From NCBI RefSeq assembly GCF_016545825.1, contig NC_052616.1:5766001-5830000 (forward strand): a stretch of DNA of 64,000 bases. The letters are read 5' to 3'. The DNA comes from Eucalyptus grandis. Lineage: Eukaryota > Streptophyta > Magnoliopsida > Myrtales > Myrtaceae. A model generated the notes under the pieces. It did not search any database and was not told where the DNA came from. It saw nothing but the letters and a program-made list of their open reading frames with translations. This document shows, piece after piece, positions 26,123 to 37,945 of this stretch (positions are counted from its first letter, which is position 1; the number at the start of each line of letters is the position of its first letter). The position numbers and the translations under genes were made by a program.

Positions 26123-28301
26123 GGGAATTGGATTGGTTGTCCAATCTGGTCCTAGGACCTAATGGTCTGATTCTTGAGTGGGATTGGATTGGACTGGGAA
26201 CCAATTGCCTTTAATTCAAAGTTGTGTGAGGGCTAAACCTATCAAATGGGTGGGCCAAATTAGGTTGAAAATGGTTCGACCCAACTTGACTCATTTAGCC
26301 ATTTTTAATTACATGACTTGACTCATATCGCTAAAACACTTCTAAATTTAACTCAATTTAGAAAAAGTTATACTCAAATGAAGGTGAAAGCATGGAGTGA
26401 GCGAAAGTAAGATCTACAAAGAGTCATAAATGTCGATTAAGTCTAAGTAAGCTGTGAATTCATTTAAAACCTCTATTAAACCCGTTTATTACCTATTTAT
26501 CAAATATAATCTATCCATATTTAATTAAATATGCTTAAGAAATTAGTTTATTACCTATTTTGATATGTCTAAGTGCTATAAAAGTTTAGAGTATAGCACG
26601 TCACTAGTTGAGGACACGAAATATACATACATACATACATACAAGGCACTTGGTATGGATCTCATAGTGAGCTCTTTTAGATCTATTGAACCATTCTCTA
26701 ACCCAGTAGGATCTTTTAAGAAATGCAATTCGGCTAGTTGGAAATGTTATCATATTGACATCCTTGAGTGTCCCTATACTTTGAACTAAATTCTAAGTAG
26801 TTTGTTGCTAAAAAGCTGTCTCAGAAGGGCTTGAACAAGAAGTTTGCCTACTAGGGGAAAGTATACCTACATCAATTGACTCAGTTTTCCCTGATGCACA
26901 AATTGGATGTGTAAAATTTTTCATTTTGATTCCTTGCTTGTTTGTAATATTTTTTTCAATATAAAAAGGTATAATTTCTCTCTTCTTGACTTTTGCAATT
27001 CGTTTTGACGGGAGACAGGTGATATAGCAGGACAAATATACTTTTCTTAGAATGATTTCACAGTCATATTGCAACAAAAGAGTATGATTTGATTGAAGAT
27101 TATTTTGGTTCAACAGTGTTCCACGTGATTTGATTCACATCGTCCTAGAATTTTATATGTAGACTAAACGTGGATGTCTCATGATTGCTTGTCTGCCAAC
27201 CACCCACAATTACCACACCACCATGTATTTAAACAGCCGAAAAATGCCAATCAGTTCTTTTTTAATAATTGATTAGCAGAACACACTGCTTATACATAGC
27301 TGACTATGGAACTTTTCAATTTTCAAAGCTTTTACCTTATTTATATTAATACTTGAATTAGTATTAAGTGAGTTAGTGAGGCTCAAACAATACGTCCCCG
27401 ACCTTTATTTGTGTAGGAGGAACGTTAATCAAATAATTCTCCCTCTTAACACAAAGATTATGATAAACCAGTGATTAATGTCCTTCCAATGCGATAAAAC
27501 CATTAGGGGCTTGCCTCAGTGACTACAATTCCCACGTGGGAAGGGAAGGCGGGGGGATCACAGCTCCCCTACTCCAGATAGAAGAGGATTATGGGTCTCA
27601 ACTGCCAAATTTAAGGAATACACTTCGGCGACTCCCAAAAAAAAAGAAGAGTAATCAATGTATCTTTTCACTTTGTACAACCTTCATTTATTTTATTCCT
27701 CCTATCGAGTTACTTTAAATTGCTTATTGGTTTTTAGGGAGAAGACTATACTGTGATAAAGATAGGATCTGATCAAATTGGAGTGTGTCAAGAACAACGA
27801 ATATGACGAGTACTAGCAACAAGCAAGTAGCAACAACTGACATGCTTTTTAACCCAAAAGCATGATAAAGAGCAAAGCATTGGAGGAGCCAAGACCCAAA
27901 AAGTGCTTGATTTGAAGATCATATGGTGGAGGAATTAAGGATGTGCAACTGGCCTTATCGGAGGTTAGAAAATTCATCATTGCGTTAACCAATATATTAT
28001 AGATTACTTACATTGTATATTTTCTTAAAGTAATAGTTATATTACTTAGAGTTAAGCTCAGTTACCAAGTTGATCCGTGAACCGACACTGGCTTAGTTTC
28101 CAATTCCAAAAACCTAGAAAACTAGTTTGATGGAATCGATTGTGTTTCTCCTTTTTTTTTTTTTTGGAGATTTTCATCTGTTATGAATTATTAATTTGAT
28201 TTTTTTTTTTTTGCTTTTTAACCCTTGAAAAAGTTTAATTTAATTGAACTGTTGAAGTTCAAGTTTTAGAAATATATACTTTTGGAGATTTGGGTCATTT
28301 T

Positions 28302-30240
28302 CTTTTTTGGATCGAAGATGGTACTTTCATTCATTCATAAAAATGAGAATTATAGGAAAATGATAGATACGTTTCGGAACATAAAATTTCCAGAATGAGT
28401 AAGGAAGGAAAACACATACACTTTAGAGGGAGGGTTTTCATTCGGTGGGCTTTGACAATTCAGTTCACGGCTTGGTTGGCCTCCCTTAGACAATGGGCCA
28501 GCTTTGTTGAATCCATTTGGGTTAAAAGCCCTTTGCATTAATCTATTATATCCCTTACATCCTATGGATCTTTTGCTCGGCCATAACGCTTTCTATCAAA
28601 GTCAAACTATCACTTTCTCACTTTGTACTTGTTCTGTTCCCACATGCACGTCCTTTTTCTGCCTCAAGTACTCCAGCCTGTGCAGCAGAATTAGGCTTCT
28701 GATTGTAGGGAGGATGACGCTCGAACCTCACGCACGAAGCCATCGACAACTGTTCCGTTTGAATCGCGCAGGATCCTAGCGATTGAGCTCAAAAATTCTC
28801 CTTGCACCCACGAGCAATCAACGTTTAGCTTCACCGATCCACCCTCCGGCGACATCCACTTGACAGGTTTGTTTGGACTTGTGGGTTTCTTTGACCCTTT
28901 CTTCCTCTGCCATCTACTGAAGTTCTTTGTTTGTGCATGAGCTATACCAACAAGAGATCGTGGATCTGGTGGCTTGGCTCGGAAGATGAAGTCGTTGTGT
29001 GACTTCCAGATCGTCCAGAGCACAGCCGCGACCATCTCATTCTCGGGTGATTCTCTTTTCTCTTCGAAGACTTCTGTGAGCCACTTGTCAAATCTAGTTA
29101 TAGTGAAGGGATTCCAGCTGAGATTAATTCATGGGTCTGACCATATTTGCTTTGTCCAATTGTAGAGCAAAAACAGATGTCCGGTTGTCTCTGGATAGGT
29201 GGCACAGGGCGGGCAAATGAGATCAGGTAATATCTTCCTCTTGTACAGATTTTCTCTTGTTAGTATAGCATCTTGACACAGGCTCATTTTCAAAGGGATA
29301 GATAAATTCTAGATCATAGTCCATAGGGTTTTAGGAGGCTGGAAAGAACTTGATGCTCTGTTTGGTTCTGTTTTTGTAGTCTAGGAACAAACCTTGTTAT
29401 AGCCACTCTTCACTATATATGTCCCTGATTTGTTGCCGATCCACACTAGACTGTCTTTCTTTGGGCGAGGACTAATTGGAATAGCTAGGATTTCATTGAT
29501 TACTTGATCTTCAAAAAAATTCTGAATCTCAGTTTCATTCCAGTCCCGTATTTCTTCATTAATTAGTCAGCCACCATCACAGGGTCATCTTTTTTCGCTG
29601 GACCTCCAATCACTCTCGATGTGAGCCATTTGTCTTCTCATATTTGAATAGATTTTCCGTCCCTCACTGTCCATTTTACCTCCGATTCTATGGCTTCTCT
29701 TTCAACTAAAATGCTTTGCCCTCCCCATGACGAACATTACCCCTTTCTTACCTTCCACAAGTCTCCATTTGGGAAATAAATTCATTTTAGAATCCTGCTC
29801 CATAGTGCTGAAGGGGACTAAGATAGCTGCCAAGTTTGCTTACCTAGCATTGCTTTGTTGAAATTTATCGAGTCTTTGAAACCAAGCCCCCCTTATCTTC
29901 TCTAGGTTTCGTCACTTCCCATTTATTTCAATGCAATCCTCTCTTTGAATCATTTTGTTTCTACCAAAACGAGGCAATTGTTCTTTCTATGGCATTGCAT
30001 ATTAAGATGGGTATTTTAAAAATTGGCATTGCATATTAAAGAAGAGCTTGTACTACACTTTTCATCAGAGTTTCCTTACCTATTTTGTATAGTAGATTTT
30101 CTTTCCAACCCTCAAGTTTCAAGTTTACTCTAACTAGAATCCATGCAAACATCTCTTTCTTAGACAGGCCCCAATCGGATGGAATGCTGAGATATTTCCC
30201 TAGCTTGTATGCCATGTGAAATCTTTTCATAATATTTTAA
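28302..30240 (-). mobile_element. 5'-truncated LINE (L1-type non-LTR retrotransposon) remnant, copy 1
   Basis: On the minus strand, broken frames give in order: the end of the reverse transcriptase domain (LGKYLSIPSDWGLSKKEMFA.., LEGWKENLLYKIGKETLMKS at about 30220-30040); the linker WIDNKS region; the zinc-finger region with the CPPCATHPET word near 29210; and an RNase-H-like domain at 29035-28691 (KLNVDCSW, ILRDSNGTVVDGFVREV). The 3' end is at about 28302, with aatgaaagtaccatcttcgatc and a short A-rich tail, the usual plant L1 ending. Catalytic RT motifs and ORF1 are missing, and several stops and shifts are present. Confidence 0.75.
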
Positions 30241-30845
30241 GCATAGAATAATTTTTCCTACTTTGGCAGGAAGCCATACATTGCTATAGACCAAGGATGG
30301 GATGAAGGGGTGACGCCCCCTGCTTGATGGGCTTAGCCAGACCCTGGCATTTTTCAGCCTGTTCAAGGGCCAGCCCATCTTCAGAAGGATTTTGTCCACA
30401 AAAGTCAAGAAAAAATTTATTTCCCCTATCCATGGTTTTATATTCTGGCATTTCCTCTATTTTACTTCTTATTTTTGCTAGATTCGAGTTTGTCCATGCA
30501 AAAAAATTTACTTCCGCTGGTTGTGGCTTTTTTGGCATTTCATGGTGATTTTTTTGAGTTTAATACTTATGAATTTTCTTACACATTAGAGACAGACATG
30601 ATATTTCATAATCTTGACAGGGAAACTCTTAAGAGAAAGCTAAAATACAACCATGTTATGCCATGGACAAAAATATAACAAAGGTTCTACATCAATTAAG
30701 TGAAAAAGTGAAAAGTAAAAATTTATGTGTTTTTCATTTATTCTGAAACAGTAAAGTAATTGCTTGAAAATCGACAAACGTTCATCTCTTGTACTAGTAC
30801 TAATTGTTCTATAGTTTTAACGTTTCTTTACATAACAAGCAAGGT

Positions 30846-31601
30846 AAAATTTGAGTACCAAAGACAGTTTGCGATTTCTTTTTGATTGCAGGTTATTATT
30901 AAGAGGAAAAGCAAATGGTACTTCAACAGTGGCTATTCTAGACATACGACTGGAGATTCAAGCAGTTTCATAAAACTGAAAAAACAAAAAGAAGGAAATG
31001 TTTCGTTTGGTAGAAACAGCAAATGAAAAATTATTAGACATGGAACAGTGAGGATTGGATGTTTGATCATCAACAATGTTTCCTCCTTGTCCCGTGCATT
31101 CCTCGAAAGGAATATCCTTTGCCTCTTGTCCCATGCATTCTCGAGAGAGACGCGAAATGAAAGAGAGGCCACAGCCACCCTTGCCCCCACCTTCTCTGTG
31201 CTAAGACAAGAGAAAGAGATGCGTTGGTCCTCGGATTTAATGACACCCGATCGTCATCTTCATAACCATCGCTTTACTGTTAACTGGACGGTTATGCTTT
31301 TCCCAATTCTTGGTCCCCATCTCGTGCGGCTCCCTTTTCATCCTTACTTTTCTCATCCTCCCCATGTTTTTCCCTCGTGAGTCGTGACGGCGACGTTTTC
31401 CATTTCTCGTACATCCATATGTACATCTACTTTTTAGTACATATGGAGCATGACATGATTGACCAGCGCATATCTTACACGCGCCCACTTAAGTCCTTTC
31501 CGTTTCCACCGTTGAATAATAACACGATTTCCCTCCACCAATGCTTCACGTCTCGATCGCTGGTGCACTGTGCAATGTGAGGTAGAAAAGGTAATACAAG
31601 A
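30846..31601 (+). repeat. 0.75-kb duplicated fragment beginning in Copia protease sequence, copy 1
   Basis: This fragment matches 39835-40580 closely. The first 230 bases or so are Copia gag-pol: a KI*VPK word (a Trp codon changed to TGA), then a degenerate protease-end block (GDSSSFIKLKKQ, RHGTVRIG) homologous to the pol at 63992-63850 on the other strand. From about 31080 the sequence is no longer retroviral-like and I cannot identify it (gcattcctcgaaagg to gcaatgtgagg). In copy 2 the Copia gag runs straight into this fragment. Here it abuts the end of the 5.4-kb segment instead. Confidence 0.85.
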
Positions 31602-32940
31602 TATCGGATTAAACTAACGGCTTTGGTTTGGTGATCCGTCTTATGTGCGGTCAATTCCTCACACCCCCAAGGACAAGCAAGTTTGTGTTTTGACTGTCCA
31701 CTCGGCTTGCGTCTTACTTGGCCCTTGAATTTAGTGAATTATTCTACAACTCAATTTTAACTACCCAATTAAGTGACCTTCTTTGTCCTAGAAGAAAGAT
31801 ATTGGATGAGATTTTCTATCTTTCCAAAACAATCACAAGCACCGCTTTTAACGAAAAAGTACCGACTAATGGTGGGTAGATACAAGGAAAAAAAAAGAAA
31901 GCAATTGTCAACATCAATGGTTCTTAAGGCCTGAACGTGAGACTGCGATGTGGAGGTTGCCTAACGTTTATCTTGTGGAGTAACAATTGACTGAAAGTGA
32001 GGGAAGCGGTTCAATGCACCAGCACGGAGCTTGCCTACGCACACATTCTTATCATCTCTCACACGCCATCGCGTACACTGGAAACGAACCAAGCCAACTC
32101 ATCCATACCTCCTCAAGCACGAGAACTCGAGGAACACACGGAGTCATCGAACGAGGTCGCATCCGCACCGCTAGACGTGAGAACACTAGTGTCTTGTTCG
32201 GGTCGTGGATTGATAGCACGTGGCTCGTTCATTCATGCCCGACGCATAGTCTCATCTTATCGAAGGGACTCATAGATTCGTCAATTCCCAAGTTACTCGG
32301 TCACTAATTCATCCTCTATGGCCGCTTGGCTCGAAAATGACCCATGTGCTTGGCCATAATGCCTGCGTGAGGGGAGCCACGCAATGCATCCATCTTTGTC
32401 TAGGGGCGCTCTTTTCGATCGGCCGGGACCTATTTCGGGAATCATCGAATGTTATTATGACTCATTCTTGACTCACTCCTGTGCCCTGACATGGGTCATG
32501 CATCGCCTGATGATCGCCCATAGGCTACCCGTGACCTGCGAGTACCACTACCCCCCTAAAGAGCTTTAGGAGCATTTTTTGTCCCCAGCAGAAGGAGACA
32601 TTCACCATGTTTGAGTAGGCACCACCCCTCTAAAAAATTGTAGAAATTGAATTTTTATGAGATTTTTTGCAAAGATGCTTAGAAAAATGTGATCTAAATT
32701 ATGGAAAAGTCAGAAAAAAATTTTGAAGACCGGAATTTTTTTTTTTTTTGTATTTAAAAAATTGAGACAATTCGGAAAATTAGAAAAAATAGTTGAGACG
32801 TGGGAAAAGAAAGGCAACTTCTACATCACAGTCTCACGTTCAAAGCTGTATCTTTCTTAATTTCTTCTTCAAAAAGGTGGGGGTGTTGTCGTTTCATCGA
32901 TTCTTCGCTTTCCCAAGTAGCTCCCTGTCCCGTGGTATTG
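31602..32940 (-). other. probable LTR and 3' region of the gypsy remnant
   Basis: No protein can be read. A GC-rich block (31930-32580) and an A/T-rich block (32600-32800) lie downstream, in minus-strand sense, of the gypsy integrase at 32941-33680, where the 3' LTR would be expected. I could not define LTR ends, and the second LTR is absent. Plus-strand frames of 92-106 codons overlap each other in different frames and look random. Confidence 0.3.
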
Positions 32941-33680
32941 CTAGACTACTTTGACCAAAGAGGTCGACTTGGTACACAGCACTTGCTTTTTCCGATCCAC
33001 GATCTGAACCGGTCTTCGCCGCTTATCTGCATAACTTTTCTGACAACTCTGAGCAATCTTAAATCTCTCTCGGATAACTGCGACGATAACTACTGATTGT
33101 CGAACTAACTCTAGGCCGATGATCTTCCACTCTCTGACTTCATCCCAACAAACTAGAGTTATGCATGCTCTGCCATACAACGCTTCAAACGGTGCCATCC
33201 GAATACTCTGTTGACGACTGCTATAGTAGGCGAACTCAACTAGATGAAGTTGTTCCTCCCAGCTTTCTTTGAAGTCTAACATGCAAGCTTGTAGCACATC
33301 CTTGAGGGTTTGAATTGTCCTCTCAGACTGGCCATCCATCTATAGATGATAGGCCTTGTTGTACTGCAGCTTCGTTCCCAATGCAGTCTGTAAACTTTTC
33401 CAAAAAGCTGTCGTGAACTTCGGTTCTTGATCTGACGTAATCGTCACTGGCACTCCATGAAGACGAACTATCTGTCGCACGTACAATTCAGCATATCTAT
33501 CCAATGCAAAGTCCTTTCGTACGTCGATGTCCTCCATCTTTGGTTCATCAATCGACATATCCACTAAGGTTACCAAATAACCTTGGCAACCCACATCCAG
33601 TAACCAGGTTGCCTCAATTAATGAAATCAAAGTAATCGAGGGTCCTTCTCGGTTTCCAACAAACTCAAAACTTCCACACG
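32941..33680 (-). pseudogene. Ty3/gypsy polyprotein remnant with large internal deletion
   Basis: Reading on the minus strand, 33680-33540 gives the protease-to-RT linker of plant gypsy elements ([39 protein letters not shown]). It passes within the same frame directly into integrase ([30 protein letters not shown] at about 33530-33420), skipping RT and RNase H. Integrase continues to 32941 (DGQSERTIQTLKD, FEALYGRACI, KSYADKRRR) after a CAG-to-TAG type stop near 33343. The catalytic Asp of TSD is kept, but the element cannot be active. Its upper end is cut by the LTR at 33686. Confidence 0.85.
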
Positions 33681-33685
33681 CTCAT

Positions 33686-34787
33686 TGTTAGGGAAATCCC
33701 TTATGATGTTTTGAAGATGACAAAATAAATCAAAGGCTACTAACATGTTTAATGGTTAAGTAATAGACCATGCAGATGATAGAACATGTAAATGATATTA
33801 TCAAAGTCGAAGACGGCCGAAGACCGAACGTAACATATGTCCAGTATATTTTGAAGATTTCCAGACTTCGTGTCAAAGTTTGAAGACGCCGTGTCAAAGT
33901 CTCAAGACCAGGCATCGCCGTGTCAAAGTCTGTTCTACATCGAAAGTCTGCTCACTCGACTAATTCGCATCGAACGTGAATGATGAACCAGAAGACGACT
34001 CTATCTTGGTCAAGTTCGAACTAGGTACAGACCTTAAAGCTAAATCTGTTCGAAACGAGATATGTTCGGACCCAGCATTGTAAAGTCTACAGACTTCAGT
34101 TGTAAAGTCTATTGCTCTCGACTTTACATCCAACTCGACAGAACGTAACTCAAGCCCAATCATATAACGGCTAGTGATCTGATTTGGATTCCACATCAAG
34201 ATTGATTTGATTGACTCAATCTATTTGATTGACAATTGGATGTTGAAGACAAGAACTTTCTATACGAAGAAGCTTTACTTATGGAAACCAAGATTCCGTT
34301 TGTATGGGCGATCGGAATCATTTTGGGATTCTACCTTTGTCACTCAACGGCTACCAAATCTTCTAGATACAGAGCTGTCCAATGGGTATATTGGAAGACG
34401 ATTCTCCGGGATACTGTCCAACGGGTAGTTTGGAAGTGGAGGAGTATTTAAGGAGATCATGGACCGATGAGCAAGTAAGAGACGGAGCGTAGAATTTATA
34501 ATTCCAAAGTCTGAGCGACTTTCGATCATATACTTGTCTCTTGAGAGCTTAAACGTTTGTAATCATGAGAGAAATACCAAAATAGTGACTTAGTGAGATG
34601 GTGTGATCTACTACTAAGTGTTTGCACTCGAAGTTGTAATCTCTTGTTGATTGCATAGTGGAATCCAGCCAAGAAGGTTGTTATCGTGGGAGAGTGGACG
34701 TAGGCTTGGATTAAGCCGAACCACTATAAATCTTGTGTTCTTATTCTCTTCCCTAACTCCTTTATTTTGTTCATACTAGAACTCACA
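33686..34787 (+). repeat. 5' LTR
   Basis: The LTR is 1102 bp, TG...CA. It is nearly identical to 36841-37945 over most of its length, but the 33800-34170 part differs from its partner mainly by short indels, several of them loss of the middle base of CAG or CTG. It shares the block gtggaatccagcc...aagccgaaccactata with the LTR at 57193-58105 in inverted orientation, so the two elements belong to one family group. Confidence 0.92.
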
Positions 34788-34789
34788 AT

Positions 34790-34802
34790 TGGTATCAGAG
34801 CC
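34790..34802 (+). other. primer-binding site
   Basis: TGGTATCAGAGCC lies two bases after the 5' LTR. It is the standard complement of the 3' end of plant initiator methionine tRNA used by Copia elements to prime reverse transcription. Confidence 0.9.
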
Positions 34803-34851
34803 AAGTGCTCGGTTTATAAAAGTGTTTTTACTTTTGAGCTAAAGATTCTTT

Positions 34852-35151
34852 ATGGCTAGTATATTGGCACCAGGACTTATGGAAGGGCAAAGCAACACAA
34901 GGCCACCATATTTCGATGGAAGAAAATACAAGCAGAATGGCCATAAAAGAACAATGAAAGAAGATGATGAGCAAGGAAATTTATGCTTGATGGCACATTC
35001 AGAATCTGAGTCTGACTCAGAGTCTGACTCAGGCACAGACTCAGAATCCGATGAGGAAATCGAGGAAATAAAGGAAAAGAAGAAGTTGGTAAGGAATGTT
35101 TTTGGGCACATAATTCTCATTATGCTTGAAATTCGATATATCATTGATTGA
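34852..35151 (+). pseudogene. truncated gag fusion ORF (99 codons)
   Basis: The start MASILAPGLMEG...RPPYFDGRKY is the N-terminus of SIRE-type Copia gag. After about 25 residues it jumps to the acidic segment that normally follows the zinc knuckle (EQGNLCLMAHSESESDSES), so the entire capsid-like domain and zinc knuckle are deleted in frame. A Ser/Asp/Glu repeat follows, then a short basic stretch. It may be translated, but it cannot form a normal capsid. Confidence 0.7.
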
Positions 35152-36826
35152 TTCAGATTTTATAATGATCATATTTTGTTTTATTGAAGAAAGAATCGCA
35201 TGATTTGTCTTTGTGATTCGAAATTTAATACATGTGATCATTTTTGATATCATGCTTAAAGACAAAATAATTTATTTGGTCTAATTTTATACTCTCAGAT
35301 TTAATCATATTTTGCAAAGTGAAAATCTGTTTTACGTGATGATGCAAGATATTTTTAGATACTCAAGGAATTTTATTCTCTCTGTTTTTATCATACTATG
35401 ACCAAGTGAGAATTTATTTTTCAAAATATCATTGTGCATAATATTCTTTCTTTGAATACTTTGTTATGATGAATTAAGAAAGAATATTTGGAGATTATAT
35501 ATTTTGCTCTAACGTCATGGAAGGATCCAAATTGATGGATACCAAAAAGAAAATGAGTTGATTGCAGGAAATTCAATAAGGCAAGAACGATCGTGAAACT
35601 AAGCAAATTTTGGTACAATCTGAAAAATATCTCCTACGAAAATTGGTAGTGATATTTTTTAAATCAATGGTATATTTCTAACATATACCATGGGTAAGAG
35701 AATATTTTTTTATCCTACCTTGCAAATCTCTACGTGCATTTATCATGATTTTGGATGATTGTTTATTATATTGCGAATATATTTTGTCATAAATATAAGA
35801 TATTGCAATTTTGGCACGTGACAGAAATATCTATTTTCTTTATGCAAAATGCATATCTGAAATTTATGCTCAAGGAAATCTCTTTGATCTCGAAAGATAT
35901 TACTGCATATTCATGGATATTCTTGCTATATTCTTAGAAGATATATTCTATCTAGCAAGTTTGATCCGCAAATCGAAGGAAAATATTACGTGACATTTTT
36001 GCAAAGATGATTATCTATTATACAAGAATTTGCAGGTATCAATAAAATCTTCCATATGGATTTTGGAAAACTCGATCAGAAAACCATGAAGATTTTATTC
36101 TATCTTTTGGAGATGTTGCTACAAAGGAAATAATGGAAAAAATATTCTGCTCAACGTGCACAAGCAACAATTCTATTCGCAAATATTGTCATGATCACAG
36201 GGGGAGAAAGCAAATCCAAAAGAAAAGGAAAAGAATCGTGATCACCTCAAAAAGGCAACAAATTGAGGGGGAGCATTGATCAATTATGGAAAAATCTTTT
36301 TGGATTGATTGTGATCTTATTATGGATGGAAGGAAAGGTAAATGTGTCAGAATTTATTCTAAAAAATCCGGTTAGTGCATCTTTTATTACCTTTTGTCAT
36401 TAACAAATCTCTTATTGATATTATCATTTTATCATGACGAAAAGGATAAATGAATTTTATGATGCATCCGTGATTTTATTGAATGTTTGCTGATATATAT
36501 ATGATCGAAGTGAGCTATATTGCATATCTTTAATATTCGACTTGCTTTATAAAAGCTGATTTTTGGAAATTGTGATTCACGCAAGACACATTTGTTATCA
36601 TTCGTGAATCTATTGTTATCGCTTTTTGATTATGACAAAAAGGGGGAGAAGATATGAATATGCATATGTGCTAATTGGTTGATATTATATTATCTATGGC
36701 ATAATATTGAGCTGCGATTATTTTTCTATATATTGTTATGCTCAATTTATTTTCTATCTTTTGATGTCCTTTGATTTAAAAGTATGTTTACAAATCTGCA
36801 TATTCAGAGATTGTTTTGTCATCATC
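35152..36826 (+). other. non-coding internal region of the small LTR element
   Basis: This is AT-rich with no recognised domain in any frame. Two frames of 60 codons at 35755-35993 overlap and look random. The repeated gggggag words lie in its right half. Confidence 0.6.
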
Positions 36827-36840
36827 AAAAAGGGGGAGAT
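36827..36840 (+). other. polypurine tract
   Basis: AAAAAGGGGGAGAT directly precedes the 3' LTR and is the plus-strand priming site. The same sequence occurs in the other Copia element at 58106-58119 on the minus strand. Confidence 0.88.
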
Positions 36841-37945
36841 TGTTAGGGAAATCCCTTATGATGTTTTGAAGATGACAAAATAAATCAAAGGCTACTAACA
36901 TGTTTAATGGTTAAGTAATAGACCATGCAGATGATAGAACATGTAAATGATATTATCAAAGTCAGAAGATGGCCAGAAGACTGAACGTAACATATGTCCA
37001 GAGTATATTTTGAAGATTTCCAGACTTCTGTGTCAAAGTCTGAAGACTGCCGTGTCAAAGTCTCGAAGATCGCTGATCTGCCGTGTCAAAGTCTATTCTA
37101 CATCGTAAGTCTGCTCACTCGACTAATTCCTGCATCGAACGTGAATGATGAACGAAGAAGACTCTATGCTGAAACCGAACGGGGTACGACCTTAAAGCTA
37201 AATCTGTTCGAAAGAGATATGTTCGCACCTGATCATTGTAAAGTCTACAGACTCAGATTGTAAAGTCTATTGCTCTCAGACTTTACATCCGTAATCCGAC
37301 GTAACGTAACTCAAGCCCAATCATATAACGGCTAGTGATCGGTTTGGATTCCACATCAAGATTGATTTGATTGACTCAATCTATTTGATTGACAATTGGA
37401 TGTTGAAGACAAGAACTTTCTATACGAAGAAGCTTTACTTATGGAAACCAAGATTCCGTTTGTATGGGCGATCGGAATCATTTTGGGATTCTACCTTTGT
37501 CACTCAACGGCTACCAAATCTTCTAGATACGAGCTGTCCAATGGGTATATTGGAAGACGATTCTCCGGGATACTGTCCAACGGGTAGTTTGGAAGTGGAG
37601 GAGTATTTAAGGAGATCATGGACCGATGAGCAAGTAAGAGACGGAGCGTAGAATTTATAATTCCAAAGTCCGAGCGACTTTCGATCATATACTTGTCTCT
37701 TGAGAGCTTAAACGTTTGTAATCATGAGAGAAATACCAAAATAGTGACTTAGTGAGATAGTGTGATCTACTACTAAGTGTTTGCACTCGAAGTTGTAATC
37801 TCTTGTTGATTGCATAGTGGAATCCAGCCAAGAAGCTGTTATCGTGGGAGAGTGGACGTAGGCTTGGATTAAGCCGAACCACTATAAATCTTGTGTTCTT
37901 ATTCTCTTCCCTAACTCCTTTATTTTGTTCATACTAGCACTCTCA
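36841..37945 (+). repeat. 3' LTR
   Basis: The LTR is 1105 bp and starts right after the polypurine tract. It retains CAG or CTG at five places where the 5' LTR shows CG. At 37197 and 37530 it shows CG where the 5' LTR keeps CAG. Confidence 0.92.

Larger units (their letters stand above)
25453..30845 (+). repeat. segmental duplication copy 1 (5.4 kb)
   Basis: This segment is repeated in the same orientation at 48521-53929. Shared sequence starts at aagcaata (25453 and 48521) and stops at aagcaaggt (30845 and 53929), after which the flanks differ completely. The copies differ by scattered substitutions, mostly C/T and G/A, and small indels, for instance a longer CATA run in this copy at about 26621-26642. 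Contents in order are a (TATT)n run at 25602-25622, an HSP20-like pseudogene (-), the repeat relic at 26250-26560, AT-rich DNA, and a 5'-truncated LINE (-). Confidence 0.92.
33686..37945 (+). mobile_element. non-autonomous LTR retrotransposon of SIRE/Maximus-type Copia ancestry
   Basis: Two direct LTRs (33686-34787 and 36841-37945) begin TGTTAGGGAAATCCC and end in CA. They flank about 2 kb of internal DNA with an initiator-Met primer-binding site (34790-34802) and a polypurine tract (36827-36840). The only coding remnant is a short gag fusion at 34852-35151. Protease, integrase, RT and RNase H are all missing, so it depends on proteins made elsewhere. The words gggggag recur at about 36200, 36267, 36638 and 36832, as in SIRE-like elements with repeated polypurine motifs. 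No 5-bp target duplication is visible (ctcat left, atgtt right), and the flanks differ (gypsy remnant against unrelated DNA). Confidence 0.88.

Noticed and set aside
25453..30845. The idea that the 5.4-kb duplicated segment is one retrotransposon
   Set aside because: No LTRs, inverted ends or tail at its borders, and it contains a separate, complete LINE insertion and a pseudogene.
31987..32307. Two overlapping plus-strand frames of 106 and 92 codons
   Set aside because: They sit in the probable gypsy LTR region, in different frames, with no domain.
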